Source: Opitutus sp. GAS368 (lineage in GTDB: Bacteria; Verrucomicrobiota; Verrucomicrobiia; Opitutales; Opitutaceae). From it: a stretch of 64,000 nucleotides of DNA. The stretch spans positions 1-64,000 of the forward strand of contig CAMDOF010000008.1 in assembly GCA_945903465.1 (NCBI GenBank), in the 5' to 3' direction. The notes under the pieces were generated by a model. It saw only the letters and a program-made list of their open reading frames with translations. It had not been told where the DNA came from and made no database searches. This document shows, in pieces, positions 46,715 through 55,895 of this stretch; positions within the stretch are counted from its first letter, which is position 1; each line of letters begins with the position of its first letter. The position numbers were made by a program, and so were the translations under genes.

Positions 46715-48014
46715 GTGAGTGCAACCTCGCCGGCGACTTTGCGTCCCGAGTGTACAAAGGTTCCCGGGCTGCGCTGGTATATGGTGGGAATGTTGTGCCT
46801 GGCCTCGGAGCTTAATTACCTCGATCGCCAGACTCTTTCGGTTCTCGCGCAAACCATTCAGGATGATCTGAAAATCTCCACGACGGAGTACGCCAATATC
46901 ACTTCGGCGTTTTTGGGGAGTTACGCCGTGATGTACGCCGTGAGCGGTCGGCTGGTTGACTGGCTGGGGACGCGGCGGTCTTTCCTGATTTTTGTGACGA
47001 GTTGGTCGCTCGTGAACATGTTAAATGCCTTCGCCCGCACGGCGCTCCACTTTACGGTGTTTCGTTTTTTATTGGGCGCGGCGGAGCCGGCGAGTTTTCC
47101 GGCCGGGGTGCGGGCGGCCTCGGAATGGTTTCCTGTACGTGAGCGCGCGCTGGCGGTGGGTATCTTCAATGCGGGGACGGCACTCGGCTCAGCCCTGGCG
47201 GTTCCGCTCATCTCGTGGATCGCCCTGACGTGGCATTGGCGCTGGGCTTTCGTGGTCGGCGGCGGTCTGGGGTTGGTCTGGGTGGTGATTTGGGCGTTCG
47301 TTTATCGATTGCCCCGGGAGCACCCGCGCTTGGGTGCGGAAGAATTGGCTTTGATTGAATCAGACCGCTCCCCGGACGAGGCGACGTCCGCACCGGTGCC
47401 GCTGCGGACGTTGCTGGCGCGAAGAGATGTTTGGGGTTGTATCTTGGCGCGCGTCTTCACCGATCCGATATCCTATTTTTTCTTTTTTTGGATCCCGAAA
47501 TTTCTTCAACAAGAGCGCGGTTTTAGCCTGGCTGAGATAGGCAAGTACAGCTGGATCCCCTTTGCGGCGGGGGGCGGTGGGAAATGTTCTGGGCGGAATG
47601 ATTCCGCGTTGGCTGGTTAATCGTGGCTGGTCGGTGAACCGCGGGCGGAAGACGACGATGTTCGTCGCGTCGGCGGGGATGCCGTTCTTGTGTTTCGCGA
47701 TCACGCGGGTGCCCGATCCGGCGCTGGCGGTGGCGTTAATGACGGGAATGCTCTTTTGCCATACGTTGTGGCTGAACGTCGCCTTGCCCGCTGAGGTCTT
47801 GCCGTCGAATGTCGTCGGAACGGTGACCGGTCTCGGCGGCTGTTTGGGAGCGGTGATGGGCGTGGTGACGCAGCAGCTGATCGGGTGGACGGTTGAACAT
47901 GTATCGTTCACGCCAGTGTTTGCGGTTTGCTCAGTGGTTCACCTGACCGCCTTTGCGCTGGTGTGCTGGCTGGTGGGCGAGCTGGGAAAGATTCGCGAGG
48001 TCCGCGCGGTTTAA
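46715..48014 (+). pseudogene. MFS transporter (ACS type) with single-base frameshift
   Basis: A second 12-segment transporter. The GTG at 46715 is the start because AGGAGG lies 7 nt upstream (46702-46707), the clearest Shine-Dalgarno in the window. The N-terminal part has LASELNYLDRQTLSVLA, GRLVDWLGTRRSFL and a central loop with RLPREHPRLGAEELALIESD, the mark of the hexuronate (ExuT-like) branch. Near 47569-47580, in a GC-rich stretch (GCGGGGGGCGGTGGG), the frame is lost by one extra base. The rest, from GNVLGGMIPRWLVNRGWSVN to GELGKIREVRAV, is intact in the next frame. Only one lesion makes a recent mutation or a base-calling error in the G-run likely. Removing one G would restore a 432-residue protein. 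Confidence 0.85.
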
Positions 48015-48121
48015 ACGCTCTCCACGGCGGTCGCTGGCGGTCGGTTGCTTAGCCAGCCGCCTTTGCTGCGCCGGGATTCGTTCCGGCGGACCTATTTCAA
48101 GCCTTGCGAGAGAGACCGTCC

Positions 48122-49939
48122 TTAGCGCTTGGCCGCTGCACCGGCCACGTTGAGACCGGTGGCGAGGACTTTCCGGCGGAAAATTTTGTCGGCGCTGGTT
48201 ACGTAAAGCAGGTCGCGTTGTGCACCGGAAAGCACGCAACTGGTGATGCCTTTATCCGGTTGCGGCTTGTCGATGACACCGCACATCCGGCCCGTTGGGT
48301 CGAAGACCTGCAGCCCCACCGCACTCGTGACGTAGTAACGCCCGAGCGTATCGGTGGTCATACCGTCGCCTCCTGAAGCGGTCTTGTAAGGGGGCGGTTC
48401 CGCGCGGGGGAAGTCGCCCTTCGGGTCGATGGGTCGGCGCAACGTCATGTAGGGCGCCTTGGCGTCCAACGTCCCATCTGGGTTGATGCGATAAGCCCAG
48501 ACGAATTGGCCGCCGGCCTCGCTGACGGCGAGAGTGCCATAATCTGGGGAAACGGTGATGCCGTTGGGCGAGGCCAAACCGGTATCGGCCACCCGGACTT
48601 CCTTTGTTTGTACGTCGAGAAAGGTCACTTGTTTTTTCCCGGTCTCGGTGAAGTAAATATGGCCGCGATCGGTGATGACAAAATCGTTGGGTTGCACGCC
48701 CTCGGCGAGGACTTCGATCGTGACCGCGGGGAGCGTGATGGCAAAGATCCGCTTCTTTGCCCCTAAGCAGGCGTAAAGCCGGCCGTCGGGACCAAACTTG
48801 AGACCGCTGGCGGCTTCGTCGGTGAGTTTCGTTCGGGTTCCGTCGGTCGCGACTCGGAATATCCCGATATTTGTACCGCGCATATCGGAGAAATAAAAAT
48901 TCCCCGCGACATCGGTACAGGCGCCGTCCGCGAAGCCCAGTCCCTCCGCAACGGTCTGCCAGGTTTCGCCTTCGATCAGGAGTCGGTGGAGGGTAAGATC
49001 GCCGGCCAGATCTCCCTTGGTGACGATCACGGGCGCGGGTTTTTCCTGCCGCCAGAGCCACCGGAGGGCATCGGGGAAAACCTGGCCGCCGTGGATGGGG
49101 TTGTGCCCGTAGCCTTCCGCAAAATCGAAGCGTGCATCATAGCCCATGTAGGTGAGCGCGGCGTGGAGCTGCTGGTTCGCAGTTGGCCAGTGACCAAAGG
49201 AGTTATCGAGGTCGCCGGTTGAGTCTTGTTGGAAAACACGAATGGGTTTGCGTTCTGTTTTGCGGATAAGCGCGGGATAGGCGTTGCCACCGGCAAGATT
49301 GACGAAGCTACCCACGGTGGAAAGTACCTTGCGAAAGTGGTCGGGGCGTTCCCAGGCGACGGTGAAGGCCGCGATACCGCCACTGCTTGAGCCGGCAATA
49401 GCGCGGCGTTCAGGATCGGCGCTAAAGGGATACTGTTTCGCGACCGCCGGAAGAATTTCGTCGATGAGAAACTGGGCATACCTATCCCCGAGGGAATCGT
49501 ATTCCCGCCCGCGATTACTTCCGCTCGTTGGGTTTTTAGGTTGGCCCTTGGTTGGATCGTGGCCGGGGTTGACAAAAATTCCGATGGTCGGGGGCATCTC
49601 GCCGCGCGCGATCAGGTTGTCGAATACGATGGGTACGCGCCAGGTACCTTGGGGGTTGAGGTATTTCTGACCATCTTGAAAAACCATGACGGCGGCGGTG
49701 CCGTCGGGTTTATACTGAGCGGGAACATAGATGGCCCAGTCGCGCGTAGTCCCTGGGAAGAGGGTGGATTTCCAAATGCCCATCGGGGTGACGATACCGC
49801 GGGGGCCGTTTTCGCGAGGCTCGTGATCGGCGGTGGGTTTGAAGGAATCGGCCGCCGCAGTGATGGCTGGGCCAAAGATCGCGAGGGCCGTGGCGAGGAG
49901 GGCACGGGGGGCGCTGCGGTGCTGAAGAAGGGTGGGCAT
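48122..49939 (-). CDS. Exported esterase fused to an SMP-30/gluconolactonase-like propeller
   Basis: A 605-residue protein (ATG 49939, signal ending near ITAAADS) with two enzyme folds. Residues about 55-300 form an esterase-D/ferulic-acid-esterase-like alpha/beta hydrolase: VPIVFDNLIARGEMPPTIGI, then the nucleophile GSSSG with Ser185, followed by AAFTVAWERPDHFRKVLSTV and a His in YGHNPIHGG. Residues about 315-600 are a six-bladed SMP-30/gluconolactonase propeller: GLGFADGACTDVAGNFYFSD, GLKFGPDGRLYACLG, DFVITDRGHIYFTETGKKQV, GLASPNGITVSPD. The latter fold opens lactones of sugars. The two activities in one secreted chain suit the deacylation of sugar esters followed by lactone hydrolysis. It starts 22 bp after the stand-alone esterase paralogue and is probably cotranscribed. 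Confidence 0.88.
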   Translation of the reverse strand: MPTLLQHRSAPRALLATALAIFGPAITAAADSFKPTADHEPRENGPRGIVTPMGIWKSTLFPGTTRDWAIYVPAQYKPDGTAAVMVFQDGQKYLNPQGTWRVPIVFDNLIARGEMPPTIGIFVNPGHDPTKGQPKNPTSGSNRGREYDSLGDRYAQFLIDEILPAVAKQYPFSADPERRAIAGSSSGGIAAFTVAWERPDHFRKVLSTVGSFVNLAGGNAYPALIRKTERKPIRVFQQDSTGDLDNSFGHWPTANQQLHAALTYMGYDARFDFAEGYGHNPIHGGQVFPDALRWLWRQEKPAPVIVTKGDLAGDLTLHRLLIEGETWQTVAEGLGFADGACTDVAGNFYFSDMRGTNIGIFRVATDGTRTKLTDEAASGLKFGPDGRLYACLGAKKRIFAITLPAVTIEVLAEGVQPNDFVITDRGHIYFTETGKKQVTFLDVQTKEVRVADTGLASPNGITVSPDYGTLAVSEAGGQFVWAYRINPDGTLDAKAPYMTLRRPIDPKGDFPRAEPPPYKTASGGDGMTTDTLGRYYVTSAVGLQVFDPTGRMCGVIDKPQPDKGITSCVLSGAQRDLLYVTSADKIFRRKVLATGLNVAGAAAKR

Positions 49940-49961
49940 GAGGGTGAGCGCGTTGGGGGTT

Positions 49962-50831
49962 TTATGGCTTGGGCCAGTCGCGCCAGAGCCAGCGCAGGGT
50001 ATCGGGGAAAATAGCCCCGCCGTGTTTTCCGGAGTGGCCGTCGTCGCCGAGAACAAACGTGTGATCGTACCCCATGAATTTGAGCGATGCGGCCATATCT
50101 TGATTGGCGAGGGGCCAGTTACCGTGGAGATTATCGAGGTCATTGCTCCCGTCCTGCAGAAAAATTCGCAGGGGTTTTACGGGCTTGGTTTTGCGAATGA
50201 GCGCGGGGTAGACGTGGCCGCCGCGGATGTTGGTGTAGCTTCCGATGTGGCTAATTACTTTGCGAAAGGATTCGGGGCGCTCCCAGGCGACGGTGAACGC
50301 GGCGATGGCCCCTGAACTGTTTCCGACCACGGCACGGCCGGCCGGATCGGTGGTGATATTCAGCCCACGCGTCGCCTCGGGTAACAACTCCTCCAGCAAA
50401 AACCGGGCATTCGCATCGCCCAGTGAGTCGTATTCAAAGGCGCGATTACTCCGCGGTTTTCCCTGGGGCAGGGTGGCGGGAATTGTGCCGGGGTTGATGC
50501 CGATCGCGATGGTCACGGGCAGCGCTTTTTTCGCGATGAGATTATCGAAGACGATGGGAACTCGGAATTGCCCATCGAGCTTCATAAAGCCGGCGCCATC
50601 GAAAAATACCATGAGGCAGGCGGGTTTGCCTGGATCGTATTGTTTCGGCACATACACGCTGTACTCGCGCGTGGTGTCGGGGAAGACTTTGCTGGTGGCG
50701 AAGACCGCGGTCCGCACCTCGCCGCGGGGGACGGCTTGCCGCTGGGAATCGGCGCCGAGTTTATAATCGTCGGCCGCGAGCGCAGGAATGGCGAGGGCGG
50801 TCAGCGCGAACAGGGTAGTTGAAAAACGCAC
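49962..50831 (-). CDS. Exported esterase (ferulic acid esterase/Fes-like)
   Basis: A 289-residue secreted esterase from GTG 50831, which starts directly on a signal peptide (MRFSTTLFALTALAIPALAA). No nearby ATG does so, and the longer frame from 51506 crosses the divergent promoter region. The nucleophile motif GNSSG has Ser172, and LPVTIAIGINPG, AFEYDSLGDANARFLLEELL, AAFTVAWERPESFRKVISHI and a C-terminal His in DDGHSGKHGG complete the fold. It is about half identical by eye to the esterase half of the downstream fusion gene, so the pair arose by duplication. Substrates could be sugar acyl esters; nothing identifies which. Confidence 0.85.
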   Translation of the reverse strand: MRFSTTLFALTALAIPALAADDYKLGADSQRQAVPRGEVRTAVFATSKVFPDTTREYSVYVPKQYDPGKPACLMVFFDGAGFMKLDGQFRVPIVFDNLIAKKALPVTIAIGINPGTIPATLPQGKPRSNRAFEYDSLGDANARFLLEELLPEATRGLNITTDPAGRAVVGNSSGAIAAFTVAWERPESFRKVISHIGSYTNIRGGHVYPALIRKTKPVKPLRIFLQDGSNDLDNLHGNWPLANQDMAASLKFMGYDHTFVLGDDGHSGKHGGAIFPDTLRWLWRDWPKP

Positions 50832-51173
50832 AGGTTTGGATGGTTGGTCGGAGGCGTGCTGGCAAGCGTAAGGTCGGGTCTCGCGAAGGAGGGTCCCGCC
50901 GCGAGCCGGGTGCGGCCACCGCTGCCGCGTAAAAGTCAGCACGGAGCTGCTCTCGGCCGGCTGTTGGCGGTGGCGGCGCGAGCACTGCCCCGGCCGGGAC
51001 CAAGCGGCCGGCGAGCCCAGGCCGCGGGTGCCGACGGGCGGATCTGCGTGCGCCTGGTTAAAAATTTCCGTGGCGGTTACTGAGCTCCCGCGACTCTCAA
51101 GCGCATCGCGGCCCGACGTTTCGCTTGCGACAGCGCTTGTCGTGGGCGTGATAGGGGAAACGTTATCCGCCAC
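50832..51173. promoter_or_regulatory. Divergent intergenic region (esterase operon / apt)
   Basis: The starts of the minus-strand esterase operon and plus-strand apt are separated by 342 bp, so both promoters lie here. I see no recognisable operator or riboswitch; GC-rich inverted words around 50960-51020 are too weak to call. Confidence 0.4.
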
Positions 51174-51725
51174 ATGTCGCCGCCAGAACTTGCTCTTTTC
51201 CTTAAGTCCCGTGTCCGCACGGTCCGCGGTTGGCCCAAACTGGCCGTTAACTTTCGCGATGTGACCACGGTGCTCGGCGATCCGGATGCTTTTCGCGTGA
51301 TCGTGGACGCGCTGGCTGGGGAGGCGAGGAGGCTCGGCGCTACGCGGGTGGCAGGGATTGATGCGCGTGGCTTTATCCTCGGTGGTGGGGTGGCTTATGC
51401 GACGCACTTGCCGTTTGTGCTTGTGCGCAAGCAGGGCAAGTTGCCGGCGAAGACGATCGCGGCCGCCTATGCGCTTGAGTATGGGAACGCCACGATCGAG
51501 ATCCACACCGATGCCTGCGGGCCGGGGGATCGGATTCTCATCCTCGACGATCTGATCGCCACGGGGGGCACCCTGTTGGCGGCGGTGCAGCTGTTTCGAA
51601 GGCTGGGTAGCGAGATTGCCGGCGTCGCCGCCGTCATCGATTTACCCGAACTCGGAGGTGCGCATAAACTGCGGGCGGCTGGCCTCACGGTGCACACGCT
51701 CTGCGCATTTGCTGAGGATGAATGA
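51174..51725 (+). CDS. apt: Adenine phosphoribosyltransferase
   Basis: Converts adenine and PRPP to AMP in purine salvage. The 183-residue length and order are typical: an N-terminal segment with PKLAVNFRDVTTVL (family F-x-DIT), VAGIDARGFILGGGVAYA, VLVRKQGKLP, then LEYG and the PRPP-binding loop ILILDDLIATGGT at 121-133, ending with LPELGGAHKL. Family positions are intact, so it should be active. It could take adenine imported by the purine permease at 6.8 kb after release by the exported nucleosidase, though the genes are 43 kb apart. It is divergent from the esterase operon and precedes a hydroxyacid dehydrogenase by 166 bp. Confidence 0.95.
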   Translation: MSPPELALFLKSRVRTVRGWPKLAVNFRDVTTVLGDPDAFRVIVDALAGEARRLGATRVAGIDARGFILGGGVAYATHLPFVLVRKQGKLPAKTIAAAYALEYGNATIEIHTDACGPGDRILILDDLIATGGTLLAAVQLFRRLGSEIAGVAAVIDLPELGGAHKLRAAGLTVHTLCAFAEDE

Positions 51726-51891
51726 ACGGGTGGTGGTTGCCTTTGCGCTGGTCCGCCCTTGCCGCCGCGGTCGCCGATGGAGATTCCCGGCGGGCGCCCG
51801 CGTTTGCGGGTGCGGCTCCGGCGGAATGCGCTGAATCCATCGTGTTGGCGAGGCGGTCGCAGGCGATCGTGTATCCACTTTTAAACTTCAT

Positions 51892-52863
51892 ATGAGTCTT
51901 ACGATTTGGTGTAACGCCCAGTTTTCTGAGTCCGATACCCGGCTGCTGACCGAGGGGACGGGAGGTCATCGGCTGGTATTTTCCGCGCAGGCGTCGTCGT
52001 CTGTCTTGGTGGCCGGGACCCCTGACCCGCTTTTGGGAGGGGCTGACGTGGCGTTTGGGCAGCCCGATCCCGCGCAGTGTCTCCGCTCGCCGGGACTTCG
52101 CTGGGTGGAGGTAACCACGGCGGGATACACCCGCTATGATACGCCGGAGTTCCGCGAAGCGTGGCGTGGGCGCGGGGCTTTTTTCTCCAACGCCTCAGCG
52201 GTATTCGCCGATTCCTGCGCGCAGCACGTCCTAGCGATGATGCTCGCCCTCGGTCGTCGCCTGCTGCCGTCGTATCGTGATCAGCTGGGGGACCGGGTGT
52301 GGCACTATACGCAACGGCGTTATGACTCGCGGCTTTTGACGGGGCAGACGGTTTTGATGCTGGGCTTTGGTGCGATTGGCCGGAGGTTGGCGGAGTTATT
52401 GGCCCCGTTCGGGATGACGTTGAGCGCGGTGCGGCGGCAGACGCGGAGCGAGCGAGGGGTCAGAATCATTCCTGAAGAAGGGGTCAGTACCGCGTTGGCG
52501 ACCGCTGATCACGTGGTTAATCTTCTGCCGGATAACGCGGGCACTCGCAATTTTTTTAACGCGCGGCGAATCGCGTGCTGCCGACCGGGGGCTCGTTTCT
52601 ACAATGTGGGTCGGGGTACGACCGTTGATGAACGGGCGCTCGGGGAGGCGCTGGCGTCTGGTCGGATCAGTGAGGCCTATCTCGATGTTTTTGAGTCGGA
52701 GCCGTTGCCAGTGGCGCATCCTTTTTGGGGGCTGCCCAATTGTTATGTGACGCCCCATACCGCCGGTGGTCGCCACGACCAAGATACGGCGTTGGTGCAG
52801 CACTTTTTAGATAACCTTGCCGCTTTTGAGCGCGGTGAAAAAATGGTGGACCGAGTGGTGTGA
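51892..52863 (+). CDS. D-2-hydroxyacid dehydrogenase family protein
   Basis: A 323-residue NAD(P)-dependent dehydrogenase of the formate/glycerate/phosphoglycerate dehydrogenase group. The NAD-binding fold starts at TVLMLGFGAIGRRLAELLAP (about 153-172). Active-site residues are Arg241 (YNVGRGTTVDERAL), Glu270 (DVFESEPLP) and His289 (VTPHTAGG), all present. The N-terminal catalytic lobe is divergent from phosphoglycerate dehydrogenase, with CAQHVLAMMLALGRRL near 109-124. Such proteins reduce glyoxylate, hydroxypyruvate or other 2-oxoacids. The family position of the GxGxxG with AxR-like VRRQTRSER after it may favour NADPH. Substrate unknown. The ATG at 51892 is used. Confidence 0.9.
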   Translation: MSLTIWCNAQFSESDTRLLTEGTGGHRLVFSAQASSSVLVAGTPDPLLGGADVAFGQPDPAQCLRSPGLRWVEVTTAGYTRYDTPEFREAWRGRGAFFSNASAVFADSCAQHVLAMMLALGRRLLPSYRDQLGDRVWHYTQRRYDSRLLTGQTVLMLGFGAIGRRLAELLAPFGMTLSAVRRQTRSERGVRIIPEEGVSTALATADHVVNLLPDNAGTRNFFNARRIACCRPGARFYNVGRGTTVDERALGEALASGRISEAYLDVFESEPLPVAHPFWGLPNCYVTPHTAGGRHDQDTALVQHFLDNLAAFERGEKMVDRVV

Positions 52864-53034
52864 ACCCAGCCAAGACTCGGGGTGTCGTGGCTAAACGGCA
52901 CGGTTGGACCGAAGGGAGAGTTGTTTGGCGGGGGTGGAGACTGGTGCCGTGCGGCGGTCGCGAGGGGTTGGGCGGCTGGCTGGTGTTTCGGTCCGCACTG
53001 GGGTGGTTCGGGCCGGTTGCCGGGTAGCACCGCC

Positions 53035-53061
53035 AAAAAAAGGCGCCCCTTGCGGTGCGCC
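53035..53061 (-). terminator. Intrinsic terminator of tatA
   Basis: On the minus strand GGCGCACC, loop GCAA, GGGGCGCC pairs with one mismatch (53042-53061). Seven T follow at 53035-53041. It lies 32 bp after the tatA stop. Confidence 0.85.
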
Positions 53062-53092
53062 GTTCGTCTGGTCGATCCTTTGCGCCTTGGCT

Positions 53093-53356
53093 TTAGTTGG
53101 TACCGTGGCGGATCGGCGACTCGGTCTTCTTGATTTCGATCGCCGCGATTTTGGCTGGTTCGACTTTCACTGGCTCTGGCTCAGGCTCAGGTTCGTCCTT
53201 CGAGGCTTTTTTGAATTCTTTAATGGATTGGCCGATGCCCTTCGCGAGTCCGGGAAGCTTGGCTCCACCGAAGAGGACGAGCATAATCACCAAGATGATG
53301 ATGAGTTCAGGTGCGCCGAGTCCCATCACGCCGGCGAGGTAAGAGTTGGCAAGCAT
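53093..53356 (-). CDS. tatA: Twin-arginine translocase subunit TatA/TatE
   Basis: An 87-residue Tat component. The N-terminal membrane helix is in GLGAPELIIILVIMLVLFGG, followed by the hinge and amphipathic helix AKLPGLAKGIGQSIKEFKKA, as in TatA. The tail is rich in acidic residues and proline (KDEPEPEPEPVKVEPAK). TatA forms the pore-like oligomers that export folded proteins such as the amidohydrolase and isomerase in this window. The start MLANSYLAGVMGL is long by ten residues; an ATG at 53326 (MGLGAPELII) is an alternative. TatB and TatC are not in the window. A strong terminator follows. It is not obviously cotranscribed with the lipoprotein gene 156 bp upstream. Confidence 0.95.
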   Translation of the reverse strand: MLANSYLAGVMGLGAPELIIILVIMLVLFGGAKLPGLAKGIGQSIKEFKKASKDEPEPEPEPVKVEPAKIAAIEIKKTESPIRHGTN

Positions 53357-53512
53357 AGTGGGGGAATCGTAGGGAGGTGACTGGCTCTGTAAAGCGACAA
53401 ATGGTCGCCCTGTCGCTCCGCGTGACCCGCCTAGGTTAAGTTCGATGAGGTTAAGGCCGAGCGTGGGTGGGTGCGGGTTCGGGGAGGCGAAGCGCGAAGT
53501 CTGCGGGTACGC

Positions 53513-53872
53513 TCACGGGGCTTGCCAGACGACTTCGTCACCTGATGTCGGCTCGCCGCGGATAATTTTTGCGGCGAAGGTGCGACCGCGGAGGTAGCGG
53601 GTGGTGAGGAGGTGGGCGGTCTCGGTTAATTCTGAGGTGCGCGCGATCAGTTCGGTGTTGTTGGAGAGCGCGAGGCTGGGCGCATCGACGTTGACCTCGA
53701 TGAAGGCGAACCGTTGCACGGGATCGGTGGCGATGATGCGACCCACGACAAGGCGGGGGCTGGGCGCCAGGGTTTCCAGATCGGGCTGGACTCGCTTCAG
53801 GGAGTAGCGCCAGCAGCCGGTCAGCAGTGTCAGTAACGCCAAAACGACAGTCACCCTGACGGGAGTGTTCAT
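53513..53872 (-). CDS. Small lipoprotein, function unknown
   Basis: A 119-residue protein from ATG 53872, which opens onto a lipoprotein signal (MNTPVRVTVVLALLTLLTGC). Its Cys20 would be lipidated, and the frame extending to 53941 is rejected. The mature part is beta-rich with no family I recognise: RLVVGRIIATDPVQRFAFIE, VDAPSLALSNNTELIARTSE and RTFAAKIIRGEPTSGDEVVW. The alternating pattern of a VGRI-type strand followed by SxxGDEV suggests a small beta-barrel or OB-like fold that may bind peptidoglycan or polysaccharide; this is inference. It starts 93 bp after the rpoD stop on the same strand. Confidence 0.7.
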   Translation of the reverse strand: MNTPVRVTVVLALLTLLTGCWRYSLKRVQPDLETLAPSPRLVVGRIIATDPVQRFAFIEVNVDAPSLALSNNTELIARTSELTETAHLLTTRYLRGRTFAAKIIRGEPTSGDEVVWQAP

Positions 53873-53965
53873 CGTCCAGCGCGGTTCGTTCTCCTTGGAA
53901 GGGAAAACGGGTTGATGGGGGCTCGGCGCGCCTCGGGCCAAGGGCCGAAGGCGCAGAGACCGAGC

Positions 53966-55852
53966 TTATAGTTTGGGGGGCGGGAAACCGAGGCCTCCCG
54001 GCAGGCTACCCATTTTGGGAGGGAGCTTGTTAGTTGGTAGCGCGGCGGCGGCCCCGCCGACGGGCGGTGCGCTCGGCGGACGGGAAGTGGCGGCGACCTT
54101 CATCAAGTTTTGCGCGTTGTCGATTTGTTCCGCATCAAAGAAGCCATGGAGCTGGCGAATGCGCGTCGGATGGCGCATTTTGCGCAAGGCCTTGGCTTCG
54201 ATCTGACGGATACGCTCGCGGGTCACCTTGAATTGTTTACCGACCTCTTCGAGGGTTCGGCTATAACCATCAACGAGACCGAAACGCAGCGAAAGGACGC
54301 GGCGTTCGCGTTCGGTGAGTGTTTCGAGTACATCGATGATCTTCTCGCGGAGGAGCGAGTAAGCGGTCATGTCGTACGGATTTTCGGCGGACTTATCCTC
54401 GATGAAATCTCCGAAGCTGGTGTCATCGCCGTCGCCGACGGGCGATTGCAGAGAGATGGGCTGTTGGGCCATCTTCATGATCTGTTGAACCCGCTCAACG
54501 GGCAGGTTCATTTCGTCGGCAACTTCTTCTGGGGTCGGTTCGTGGCCGTACTCCTGAAGGAGTTGTTTTTGTACCTGCATGACCTTGTTAAGGGTCTCGA
54601 TCATGTGCACGGGGATGCGGATCGTGCGGGCTTGATCGGCGATGGAGCGGGTAATGGCCTGACGAATCCACCAAGTGGCGTAGGTGGAGAATTTGTAACC
54701 GCGACGATACTCGAATTTTTCGACGGCCTTCATGAGGCCCATGTTGCCCTCTTGAATGAGATCGAGGAAAGAGAGGCCGCGGTTGGTGTATTTCTTCGCG
54801 ATCGAAATGACGAGGCGGAGATTGGCCTCGACCATCTCGGTCTTGGCTTTGTGCGCCTCGGTGACGTGAACCATCGTCTGTTTGACGACGGCTTGCAGGT
54901 CGCTGGGGGCGATGCGATTCAGGGCCTCGATTTGTTTAAGCCGCGCGTGAATAGCCTTTGTATCAATGGCCGCGTCTTTTTTTGTCTTAGGGTGTTTGCC
55001 GCGATCGAGCTGTTGATTGAGGGTATCGATCTCCTCGAGGACGGGATTGAGCCCCTCGAGATATTCTTCGTAGACCTTGAGCTTAAAGTAGAATTTGGCG
55101 AAGAAGGCGCGGAGGATGTTTTCCCGTTTGCGGAATTTGGCGTTGACCTTCTTTTTTTCGGCGTCGCCGCGGGCCTTGAGGAATTCGTCCCAAGCTTCGG
55201 CCACGCCGGCTTCGGAGCGTTGAGTATTTTCGACGAGCTTGGGGAGCGTCTTGAAGTAGACCTCGCGTGATTCGATTTTCTTGTCGATGACGACGCGGTC
55301 AAAACGTTCTTCGCGGGTGAGGAGTTTGGCGCCGAGACCGCCGATATAGGCCCCGATGGCGGCGGCTTGAAAGAGAGACTCCTGGGCTTTGAGTTCGGCG
55401 GTTTCTATGCGTTTGGAGATCTCGACCTCCTGCTCGCGGGTCAGCAGGGGGACTTGGCCCATCTGCTTGAGGTACATCCGAACCGGATCGTCGAGAATAT
55501 CGTTTTGAGAGGTCCGGGATTCCTCTTCTTCGGCCTCTTCCATCCGTTGTTTATAATCTTCGACCTGATCGGGCTCGAGGATCTCGATTTCCAGATTTTG
55601 GAGGATGGAAAGAACGTTATCGATTTCCTCCTGATTCTCGACGGACTCGGGGAGAGCCTCGTTGATGTCATCGAAAGTAAGGTAGCCCTGCTCTTTGGAG
55701 AGCCGAATGAGGTGGCGGATTTTGTCATTGATGCCCCCGGCTGGAATAGCGTCGGCGCCTTCGGCCGAGGGGGGTGTGACCTTGGAGAGGGCAGCCTCGA
55801 CGGCTTGTGATTGGGCGGAATCGGTAGATGCGGACTTGGACTTGCGCGGCAT
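53966..55852 (-). CDS. rpoD: Primary sigma factor (sigma-70, RpoD)
   Basis: The housekeeping sigma factor, 628 residues from ATG 55852 ([14 protein letters not shown]). Upstream in-frame codons overlap the end of dnaG and are not used. Region 1.1-like [20 protein letters not shown] is near 45, region 1.2 is [20 protein letters not shown], and a non-conserved region lies between. Region 2 is [20 protein letters not shown] through [20 protein letters not shown] and [20 protein letters not shown]. Region 3 follows, and region 4 holds [20 protein letters not shown] and [20 protein letters not shown] proline-rich C-terminal tail ([15 protein letters not shown]) after region 4 is unusual. It lies 43 bp after dnaG, the conserved macromolecular-synthesis order. 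Confidence 0.98.
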   Translation of the reverse strand: MPRKSKSASTDSAQSQAVEAALSKVTPPSAEGADAIPAGGINDKIRHLIRLSKEQGYLTFDDINEALPESVENQEEIDNVLSILQNLEIEILEPDQVEDYKQRMEEAEEEESRTSQNDILDDPVRMYLKQMGQVPLLTREQEVEISKRIETAELKAQESLFQAAAIGAYIGGLGAKLLTREERFDRVVIDKKIESREVYFKTLPKLVENTQRSEAGVAEAWDEFLKARGDAEKKKVNAKFRKRENILRAFFAKFYFKLKVYEEYLEGLNPVLEEIDTLNQQLDRGKHPKTKKDAAIDTKAIHARLKQIEALNRIAPSDLQAVVKQTMVHVTEAHKAKTEMVEANLRLVISIAKKYTNRGLSFLDLIQEGNMGLMKAVEKFEYRRGYKFSTYATWWIRQAITRSIADQARTIRIPVHMIETLNKVMQVQKQLLQEYGHEPTPEEVADEMNLPVERVQQIMKMAQQPISLQSPVGDGDDTSFGDFIEDKSAENPYDMTAYSLLREKIIDVLETLTERERRVLSLRFGLVDGYSRTLEEVGKQFKVTRERIRQIEAKALRKMRHPTRIRQLHGFFDAEQIDNAQNLMKVAATSRPPSAPPVGGAAAALPTNKLPPKMGSLPGGLGFPPPKL

Positions 55853-55895
55853 AAAAAATAGGAAAGGGTCGAGCAAACGACAAACTGCGAAATCG

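Noticed and set aside
46181-46852. 223-residue minus-strand open frame overlapping the MFS start
   Set aside because: No motif, and it overlaps the well-marked MFS start with its Shine-Dalgarno. It is most likely a chance frame in GC-rich DNA.
54110-55270. 386-residue plus-strand open frame antisense to rpoD
   Set aside because: It is a frame opposite the clearly conserved sigma factor and carries no domain.
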